Below the pieces are notes generated by a model, which was not told the origin of the DNA, ran no database searches, and saw only the letters and a list, made by a program, of their open reading frames with translations. Positions 1-4,976 of a DNA stretch of 6,694 bases are shown here, piece by piece. Each line of letters starts with the position of its first letter. The stretch's first letter is position 1. The translations under genes were made by a program, and so were the position numbers. This DNA is from Bacillota bacterium (GTDB lineage: Bacteria > Bacillota > Clostridia > Lachnospirales > Lachnospiraceae), in contig JAEYXC010000360.1 in assembly GCA_023428655.1 (NCBI GenBank), forward strand, positions 1 to 6,694. Reading direction: 5' to 3'.

Positions 1-717
1 TTCTTTGGTGCCTTCTTCGTAGACGGCTCCATGTTCCTGATACAAGTATTGTTCTATCAGGCAATTTATTCTAGGGTTGATACCATTGGCGGCTGGTCCA
101 CACCGGAGATGATCATATTCATCGGTACCTTCTCACTGATTAATGCGTTGAATATGATGATATTCTTCTTTGGTACCAATGAAATTCCGAACAAAATCAG
201 AAGCGGGGATCTGGATCATTATCTGACTAAGCCTATCAATCCCCTGCTACGTCTCACTTTTGAGAGCGTTGATCCGGGCTCCATTCCATTGGCAATTGCA
301 AGTATCATACTCGTTTTATATGGGGTGAAGCAGCTAGCAATTGAGGTTACTCCCATACGATTTGCGGACTACTTTATCTTTGTACTGCTGATGACCCTGT
401 TATGGTATGACCTTCAGCTGTTGGTCCGTACCATCCCCTTCTTTACCATATCGGCCAATAACATTGCCCGTATGGGGGATACGGTTCTGGAATTATGTCT
501 GAAGGTCCCAGGTACTCTGTTCAAGGGTGTGTATAAGGTAATCTTCTATTTCTTTATGCCCTACGGCATCATGGCTACCTATCCCACGGAGCTGATTGCA
601 GGGAAGCTTACTTTTCCGGAGTTGATATATGGTTGCTTTATCGTTGTGCTATTCACGGCCCTTACCCTATGGTTCTGGCGCTTTGGTCTGAAGCACTATA
701 AGAGTGCCAGCAGCTAG
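1..717 (+). CDS. ABC-2 family exporter permease (DUF990/ABC2_membrane_6 type), 5' partial
   Basis: This is the membrane subunit of an ABC exporter. It should sit in the cytoplasmic membrane and work with a separate ATPase, and often with a second permease of the same family encoded just upstream, which would be outside the window. The frame is open from base 1, so the first ATG at 31 is internal; 238 codons are visible and about 25-30 are probably missing. Counting from the first codon, I see about six hydrophobic segments: 1-20, 37-57, 95-110, 123-142, 178-195 and 208-227. Between the second and third lies the hallmark stretch at 65-84, reading IRSGDLDHYLTKPIN, which is very characteristic of this permease family. 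The basic tail RFGLKHYKSASS is cytoplasmic-looking. Family membership is fairly secure; the substrate cannot be told from sequence. A strong hairpin 43 nt downstream suggests it is the last gene of its operon. Confidence 0.88.
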   Translation, partial: FFGAFFVDGSMFLIQVLFYQAIYSRVDTIGGWSTPEMIIFIGTFSLINALNMMIFFFGTNEIPNKIRSGDLDHYLTKPINPLLRLTFESVDPGSIPLAIASIILVLYGVKQLAIEVTPIRFADYFIFVLLMTLLWYDLQLLVRTIPFFTISANNIARMGDTVLELCLKVPGTLFKGVYKVIFYFFMPYGIMATYPTELIAGKLTFPELIYGCFIVVLFTALTLWFWRFGLKHYKSASS

Positions 718-759
718 ATAGAAACAAACTGTAGAATTTATAATATTTGAAATATGGAA

Positions 760-797
760 ATATGGATGTTTAAAAACCAATTTTTAAACATCCATAT
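760..797. terminator. Perfect 17-bp hairpin between convergent genes, probable (bidirectional) terminator
   Basis: The arms 760-776 and 781-797 are perfect reverse complements of 17 nt, separated by a 4-nt loop (CCAA). On the plus strand the hairpin is followed by CATTTTCTT, a short U-rich run, and lies 43 nt after the permease stop. On the minus strand it is followed by TTCCATATTT and lies about 130 nt after the hydrolase stop. The stem is AT-rich with a GGATG/CATCC base. Its position between converging genes suggests a shared terminator; the tails are weaker than those of a canonical intrinsic terminator. Confidence 0.7.
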
Positions 798-852
798 CAT
801 TTTCTTACTTCATAGCACAGCCCGCGAAAGAAACAAAATCAAAAATGACAGT

Positions 853-870
853 ACATCGAATATCCGATGC
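853..870 (-). terminator. Weak hairpin downstream of the hydrolase gene, possible first terminator
   Basis: On the minus strand GCATCG and CGATGT form a 6-bp stem (one G-U pair) around a 6-nt loop, about 58 nt past the hydrolase stop. A U-rich stretch (ATTTTTGATTTTG) begins about 7 nt beyond the stem, which is farther than ideal. It could assist termination before the stronger palindrome at 760-797. The rest of the 718-927 gap is AT-rich and shows nothing coding. A 6-bp inverted repeat (893-898/905-910) has no U tail. Confidence 0.3.
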
Positions 871-927
871 AATAATTATTTTCTTCGGAAGGTCTAATCC
901 TTTTATTAGAAATAGAGTTCTTCTTAT

Positions 928-1971
928 CTAATAAGTTTTAAGCCAATCAAACGCATAAAGAATGCTTTCCCGTGTGAAGCCATGACCTTCTTCATAGATC
1001 ATGACTTCAACCTCTTTACCCTCTTTCTTGAGTAAATCATACATCGTCTCTGCCTGCTCGATCGGTGCGCGCTCATCGGTCTTGCCATGACTAATCAGCA
1101 AAGGTGTGTTTATTAACTCCGGCCAACAAACTGCGGAACGCTTTTGATATTCCTCCGGTACTTGTTCCGGAGAACCTCCAACATATTTTGATAATATATC
1201 TTTCATTCCCTGATCACGAAAATAATAGAGCTTTTCGAGATCGGATACACCGAAGGCAATTACCGCCGCTGATATCCTATCCCTCCCTGCTAGGTATTCC
1301 TCCTTGAGAGTACAATAGGTTTGAAGACCTCCTCTGGAAGCTCCAAGCATGTATAGCTTTCCATTTGTGAAGGGCAGCTGCTCCGCAATATCAATCAGAC
1401 TGATTACATCCTGAACATCGTCACCTCCGTAGTCCTCTTTTCCTGTTCCCCCATCGTTGCCTCTATATTGAGTTGCAAATACAATATATCCCATATGAGA
1501 ATATAAGCAAAGCTGATCCGGATTTACCTCTCCAAAATTACCATTACCACCTCGATTGTAGATGAGAATCGGATAACTTTTCTCCATATAATCTACTGGA
1601 GCGGATATATAACCAATCACCTCACAGTCTCCACTTTTATACCTGATTTTATAATTAAATTTATCATTAAGAGCTTCTGGTAAGCCTAGATATTCTACAT
1701 TGGTTTTATAAATTTCAAAGTAATATTCGTTAAGCTTATACTCTTCAATAGAAATAATCTGATTTAGCTTGATTAGCTTATCCAAACTACTTATATTTTC
1801 CTTTCCAACAACAGTGGTATCCGCAGTCTCAAAAACAGGGGCTATGGTAACAGACGGCACTACACTTGGTGAATCATCCTTTAAATCATTCCGGTAGCAC
1901 CCTACGAAGCTGACTAAGAACAGAAAAGCCATTAATAGGATTACTCCTCTTATACAACTATTTGATTTCAT
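928..1971 (-). CDS. Secreted lipoprotein alpha/beta hydrolase, prolyl oligopeptidase (S9)-like
   Basis: Predicted extracytoplasmic, membrane-anchored serine hydrolase of 347 aa. The frame opens at 1992, but the ATG at 1971 is preferred because GGAGG lies 8 nt before it and the 1992 ATG has no such site. From that start there is a short basic N-terminus, a hydrophobic core, and a lipobox ending SFVGC with lipidated Cys25, then a Ser/Thr/Val-rich linker. The catalytic domain occupies about residue 75 to the end. The nucleophile elbow is GASRGG (Ser212), the acid is probably Asp299 in GKTDERAP, and the base is His330 in EGHGF. RGGNG near 140-144 is a likely oxyanion-hole loop, and the DDVQDV stretch after it is typical of S9-type hydrolases. 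All three triad residues are in canonical order. The substrate is unknown: peptidase, esterase or acyl-hydrolase are all possible. It is monocistronic, with its own promoter and a convergent neighbour. Confidence 0.87.
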   Translation of the reverse strand: MKSNSCIRGVILLMAFLFLVSFVGCYRNDLKDDSPSVVPSVTIAPVFETADTTVVGKENISSLDKLIKLNQIISIEEYKLNEYYFEIYKTNVEYLGLPEALNDKFNYKIRYKSGDCEVIGYISAPVDYMEKSYPILIYNRGGNGNFGEVNPDQLCLYSHMGYIVFATQYRGNDGGTGKEDYGGDDVQDVISLIDIAEQLPFTNGKLYMLGASRGGLQTYCTLKEEYLAGRDRISAAVIAFGVSDLEKLYYFRDQGMKDILSKYVGGSPEQVPEEYQKRSAVCWPELINTPLLISHGKTDERAPIEQAETMYDLLKKEGKEVEVMIYEEGHGFTRESILYAFDWLKTY

Positions 1972-1979
1972 GCTTTGAT

Positions 1980-1984
1980 CCTCC
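1980..1984 (-). promoter_or_regulatory. Shine-Dalgarno site that fixes the hydrolase start at 1971
   Basis: GGAGG on the minus strand with an 8-nt spacer to the ATG at 1971. The two ATGs farther upstream in the same frame (1992 and 1986) lack a comparable site, and 1986 overlaps this one. A start at 1971 also gives a compact signal peptide. Confidence 0.8.
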
Positions 1985-1993
1985 ATACTCATT

Positions 1994-2053
1994 TTATAAG
2001 AGAATACCTGCCAGTTTAGCTAACATCAAGAATGCGATTCGATCTACATTCAT
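1994..2053 (-). CDS. Possible 19-codon leader ORF upstream of the hydrolase gene
   Basis: In the hydrolase leader the minus strand has an ATG at 2053 preceded by AGGG with an 8-nt spacer. It opens 19 codons with a hydrophobic C-terminal half (it ends MLAKLAGILL). The TAA stop lies 1 nt before the rejected upstream ATG at 1992 and about 22 nt before the real start. The frame could extend back to a GTG near 2089. I recognise no relative. It may be a regulatory leader peptide or a chance ORF; there is no codon run, such as repeated identical codons, that would betray an attenuator. Confidence 0.2.
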   Translation of the reverse strand: MNVDRIAFLMLAKLAGILL

Positions 2054-2106
2054 TTCGCTAACCCTAGTTCTTCCTGTATCCTCCAACACAGTTTATCACT
2101 TTATAT

Positions 2107-2115
2107 ATTATACCA
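2107..2115 (-). promoter_or_regulatory. Extended -10 promoter for the lipoprotein hydrolase gene
   Basis: On the minus strand TGGTATAAT is a perfect TATAAT preceded by the TGn extension. No good -35 is present at 16-18 nt (TGTTCA at 15 nt is the nearest), which is common for extended -10 promoters. Transcription should begin near 2100, giving a leader of about 130 nt. It lies about 60 nt after the ybaK terminator, so the hydrolase gene appears to be an independent unit. Confidence 0.6.
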
Positions 2116-2157
2116 TTTATTGACATGTGAACAGGTCGTCCTTGGAAAAATATTGGA

Positions 2158-2195
2158 ATAATATAAAACAGACAGCTAATTAAATTAACTGTCTG
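2158..2195 (-). terminator. Rho-independent terminator closing the rng-ybaK operon
   Basis: On the minus strand CAGACAGTTAAT (2195-2184) pairs with ATTAGCTGTCTG (2180-2169). This gives a 12-bp stem with one G-U pair and a TTA loop, followed at once by TTTTATATTATT. It starts 15 nt after the ybaK stop. On the plus strand the G-U becomes a C-A mismatch and there is no U tail, so it is oriented for the leftward operon only. Confidence 0.85.
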
Positions 2196-2210
2196 ACTAA
2201 CTTCGCATTC

Positions 2211-2681
2211 TTATTCAGTTATATCACATAGACTTGCTCCGATATACTCAATTAACGCTTCTCTGAGAATACAGAGCTGACAGCCCCTTACTCCTGCACT
2301 CACGGTAATCTCATCATAAAGTACCGCCGTTTCATCCATATAGGTCGGAAAATGCTTCTTCATTCCGATCGGCGAACACCCTCCACGGATATACCCTGTG
2401 GTTGGTAACAGCTCCTTTACCGGAAGGAGTTCTATCTTCTTATCTCCAATCGCACTAGCCGCCTTCTTTAGGTTCAATTCCAGATTCACGGGGATGCAAA
2501 ATACCACGATTCCCCTCTTCTCACCCTTGGCAACCAAGGTCTTAAATACCTGTTCCGCCGGCATGTTAATTAACTGTGCGACATGCTCACCGGCAAGATT
2601 ATTCTCATCCACTTCATATTCCATTGCTTTATAAGTAATACCGGCTTGATCTAAGAGCCTCATTGCATTGGTCTTTATCAT
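2211..2681 (-). CDS. ybaK: Cys-tRNA(Pro)/aminoacyl-tRNA deacylase, YbaK/EbsC family
   Basis: This is a free-standing trans-editing enzyme of the YbaK family, which is homologous to the insertion domain of bacterial ProRS. In characterised members it hydrolyses Cys mischarged onto tRNA(Pro) in the cytoplasm. The 156-aa length matches the family (about 150-160 aa). Visible hallmarks are Lys47 in QVFKTLV, the position of the catalytic lysine; the glycine loop GGCSPIG at 100-106; and the SAGVRGCQ stretch at 128-135, matching the conserved GxRG segment. Its ATG overlaps the TGA of the upstream RNase gene (ATGA). A GAGGTGA site lies inside the RNase coding end, 10 nt before the start, so translation is probably coupled. 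A terminator follows directly. The family call is strong. The exact tRNA specificity (Cys, Ala or other) is inferred, since YbaK relatives such as ProXp-ala differ in substrate. Confidence 0.93.
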   Translation of the reverse strand: MIKTNAMRLLDQAGITYKAMEYEVDENNLAGEHVAQLINMPAEQVFKTLVAKGEKRGIVVFCIPVNLELNLKKAASAIGDKKIELLPVKELLPTTGYIRGGCSPIGMKKHFPTYMDETAVLYDEITVSAGVRGCQLCILREALIEYIGASLCDITE

Positions 2682-3907
2682 GAATGTCTTCTCACCTCTT
2701 CCAGCTGTTCATGTAGCGGCTTGCGAACCTTCTTACGGGTTACCTCAACCAGTCCCAGAGCTGTCATATCGACTAAGGTTGTCTTAACCGGGTCCTTCTT
2801 CAGATATTCCTCCAGCTCAGCCATAAGTAGCTCCTTATCCTTCTTCAGCTCCATATCAATAAAATCAATGATAATAATTCCGGAGAGATTGCGTAGCCTG
2901 ATCTGCCTTGCAATCTCCTTGGCTGCCTCTCGGTTCACCTTAAGAAAGGTCTCCTGAACCTGCTTCTTACCGGCCACAGCTTTGCCCGTATTCACATCAA
3001 TTACCGTTAAGGCTTCCGTCGGCTGGATGACCAGTGTCCCTCCGGATCTTAACCATACCATCGGTCGTACCGCATCCTCCAGCTTATCATTGATTCCATA
3101 GAGACTGGCCAGACTATAGATGGGATCATTATAGTATCGCAGCTTTTCTAAATCCTCGGGCTGATAAACCTCAAGATATTCCTTCATATTATGATAAAGC
3201 ACTTCGTTGTCGGTTATAAATTCGTTAACATTGTCGGTATAGCTATCCCTAATATCACAGATATAATTGGGTGGGGTTCGAAACAGCAAGGAGAAGCAGC
3301 TCTTATGGACTCCAAATTGCCTTATGTTCTCATAGGCTTCGATTAGCTTCTTCATCTCTGTGACAATCTTTTCCTCCGGAACATAAGCTGCATTGGTACG
3401 GATAATAAAACCATACTCCTTATGCTTATAGCTCATAGCGATTGCCTTCAGCCTTTTGCGTTCCTTATCCTCCACAATCTTAGCAGATACCCCTACTGAC
3501 GGCTTTCCATAAGTTAAAGCAACAAATTTACCGGTAAAATTAAGATTACTGCTTACCACCGGTGCCTTGGTCTTCACATCCTCCTTAACAACCTGGACGA
3601 TAATCTCATCTCCGATTTTAAGCTTCGTTTCCTCGAGTCTCCCGTCCTCTGATCGATACTCCTGCTCCGTAGCCTGAATAGGATAGCGATTTTCACCCAT
3701 GGAAAAATAGCACATCCTGCCCTCTGCGATCTCCACGAAGGCAGCATTGATATTCTTAACGATATTCTTAACCTTACCCAGATAGATATTACCCAGAATC
3801 CCCTCTTCCTCTGATTTATTCAGGGAAACCTGAACCATATCCTTTCCTTCAAAGGAAGCAGAAATAATTACATTATCTTTTTTGGTTATAACAAGCTTGT
3901 TCTCCAT
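2678..3907 (-). CDS. rng: Ribonuclease E/G family endoribonuclease, short form
   Basis: Single-strand-specific endoribonuclease of the Rne/Rng family, acting in rRNA maturation and mRNA decay. The frame opens at 3952, but the ATG at 3907 has AAGGAGG 6 nt upstream and is preferred, giving 409 aa. In that numbering an S1 RNA-binding domain begins at GNIYLGK (39-45). The 5'-monophosphate sensor is IIRTNA (Arg170, Thr171), aligning with E. coli RNase E Arg169/Thr170. The metal-binding aspartates are Asp304 in TVIDVNTGK and Asp348 in IIDFIDM, aligning with E. coli Asp303/Asp346. The catalytic domain is therefore complete. The protein ends with VRKPLHEQLEEVRRHS, where relatives continue into the CPxC Zn-link used for tetramer formation; that motif is absent. 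The gene precedes ybaK with a 4-nt overlap. It is separated from the DUF2344 gene by 241 nt that may hold its own promoter. Confidence 0.93.
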   Translation of the reverse strand: MENKLVITKKDNVIISASFEGKDMVQVSLNKSEEEGILGNIYLGKVKNIVKNINAAFVEIAEGRMCYFSMGENRYPIQATEQEYRSEDGRLEETKLKIGDEIIVQVVKEDVKTKAPVVSSNLNFTGKFVALTYGKPSVGVSAKIVEDKERKRLKAIAMSYKHKEYGFIIRTNAAYVPEEKIVTEMKKLIEAYENIRQFGVHKSCFSLLFRTPPNYICDIRDSYTDNVNEFITDNEVLYHNMKEYLEVYQPEDLEKLRYYNDPIYSLASLYGINDKLEDAVRPMVWLRSGGTLVIQPTEALTVIDVNTGKAVAGKKQVQETFLKVNREAAKEIARQIRLRNLSGIIIIDFIDMELKKDKELLMAELEEYLKKDPVKTTLVDMTALGLVEVTRKKVRKPLHEQLEEVRRHS

Positions 3908-3913
3908 CTCTGG

Positions 3914-3920
3914 CCTCCTT
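3914..3920 (-). promoter_or_regulatory. Shine-Dalgarno site that fixes the RNase start at 3907
   Basis: AAGGAGG on the minus strand, 6 nt before the ATG at 3907. The upstream ATG at 3952 has only a weak AGAAAG before it and would add 15 basic residues (starting MLRNYRKILQKRR) not expected in the family. Confidence 0.8.
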
Positions 3921-4021
3921 TTCTGTAAAATCTTCCGGTAATTTCGTAACATAACTTTCTATCTTGTACACACAGCAGCTGAAAATTCCTCCGCAGGGTT
4001 CTGCAAGCGATGAACTTCCAC

Positions 4022-4049
4022 TAGGTAGCATTCATCTGTATTGTGTCAA
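4022..4049 (-). promoter_or_regulatory. Candidate promoter for rng-ybaK
   Basis: A perfect -35 TTGACA (4049-4044 on the minus strand) is followed after 16 nt by TACCTA (4027-4022), preceded by TGC, which could act as an extended -10. The -10 itself matches poorly (2 of 6). If used, transcription would start near 4015 with a leader of about 107 nt. The site lies in the 241-nt gap between the DUF2344 stop and the RNase start, where no terminator is evident, so it would add to read-through rather than replace it. Confidence 0.35.
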
Positions 4050-4070
4050 TTACTACATCTTTGGAGTTGC

Positions 4071-4098
4071 TTATGATAGGAAGCATTTATCATAAATG
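4071..4098 (-). other. Two overlapping, mutually exclusive small hairpins in the DUF2344-rng gap
   Basis: TTATGATA (4071-4078) is the exact reverse complement of TATCATAA (4088-4095), with a 9-nt loop. CATTTA (4084-4089) pairs with TAAATG (4093-4098) across a 3-nt loop. The two stems share bases and cannot form together. Both are AT-rich and neither has a U tail in the direction of transcription, so they are not terminators. They may be processing or regulatory structures, or chance. Confidence 0.3.
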
Positions 4099-4148
4099 TA
4101 CCTGCTATTTTTAACTGATGGGCGCATCCTTTAGGTGCCTTCTGTCTC

Positions 4149-4976
4149 CTATCGATCCACCTGATCCAATGCCGAAAGCATTCCTGTCTCCGTGCTTCTG
4201 GTATATACTTCCATTCGGTGGGATTGCCAGGCATATTTGTTATATTCCACCCCAAGATATTCGGAGAATGCCTCCATAACGAGCTCCGGCTTCAAATTGG
4301 AAGCACTGCCCGTATCCAACTGTAGATATACCTTTATCCCATTATGATAGCATTCCGCAACACTTTCCGGCTTATGATCCGTGTTTTCCATCACCCTGAG
4401 CTGCTCCTCCAACGTACTAATACGCTTTTCCTCGTAATCCTCCGTGGTAAATGCAACCAGTGTAATCATGGGTTTAATATCAACTTCTTTTTCGCTCTTC
4501 TTGGTCTTCTTTCCAATCACAATCTCCGAAGAGTTCAAAAATGCCATAAAGGCCTCCCGAAAGCTCTCCTGATCCCTAATCCCTGCTCCAAGCTCATAGC
4601 CATCCTTCAAAGACACCAGATAATCCGCTGAGGATACCAGGGCCATTGCTGTTACATTCTTGACATTCTGCTCCGTATCCTTCAGAGGTCGATAGCTAAC
4701 GATATGAAATCCTTCTGTAATCACCGCATTCAATCGTTCCACCATAACCTCTGGAGAATCTGCGGATAATAATTGAATATCCAGGTATTCTCCGTCACTG
4801 GTCAAGCCCACGCCCAGCGGTGCTGCAAAGGACATGATCTGATGAGGGCTAAAGCCCTTACTATACTCATTATCGATGTTCGCTCTTCGGAACAGCTTCT
4901 GAAAATATCGCATTACATCCAAATGTCCGACGAACTTCATCGCACCATACTTTTGAAATTTGATTCTAGCTTTCAT
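4149..4976 (-). CDS. DUF2344 / TIGR03936-type radical SAM-linked protein
   Basis: Uncharacterised protein of the family found next to, or fused to the C-terminus of, a TIGR03960-type radical SAM protein. The start at 4976 is chosen because GGAGGAGG ends 6 nt upstream; the open frame continues to 5060, but that part lies inside the radical SAM gene. From this start it is 275 aa. The N-terminal half carries the conserved features: MKARIKFQKYG at the start, KFVGHLD (14-20), GFSPHQ (41-46), then PLGVGLTSDGEYLDI (53-67). The region around 160-190 is lysine-rich and charged, and the C-terminal third looks less conserved. There is no signal peptide or membrane segment, so it is cytoplasmic. The 11-bp overlap with the radical SAM gene points to coupled translation and to a two-protein enzyme or modification complex. 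The biochemical role is unknown; an RNA or ribosome-related substrate is inferred only from the neighbours. Confidence 0.9.
   Translation of the reverse strand: MKARIKFQKYGAMKFVGHLDVMRYFQKLFRRANIDNEYSKGFSPHQIMSFAAPLGVGLTSDGEYLDIQLLSADSPEVMVERLNAVITEGFHIVSYRPLKDTEQNVKNVTAMALVSSADYLVSLKDGYELGAGIRDQESFREAFMAFLNSSEIVIGKKTKKSEKEVDIKPMITLVAFTTEDYEEKRISTLEEQLRVMENTDHKPESVAECYHNGIKVYLQLDTGSASNLKPELVMEAFSEYLGVEYNKYAWQSHRMEVYTRSTETGMLSALDQVDR

Noticed and set aside
1104..1307. Plus-strand open frame opposite the hydrolase gene
   Set aside because: It is antisense to a clear catalytic domain, with no SD and no recognisable product.
2120..2148. Plus-strand TTGACA (2120-2125) as a promoter
   Set aside because: No -10 is present at 16-18 nt (TGGAAA instead), and there is no rightward gene after it.
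3908..4148. T-box or other known riboswitch upstream of rng
   Set aside because: No T-box motif (AGGGTGGNACCGCG-like) and no terminator/antiterminator pair with a U tail could be found.
4046..4255. 69-codon minus-strand open frame running from inside the DUF2344 gene into the gap before rng
   Set aside because: It starts inside a well-supported gene in another frame, has no good SD, and its product matches nothing I recognise. It is more likely a chance frame than a small gene.
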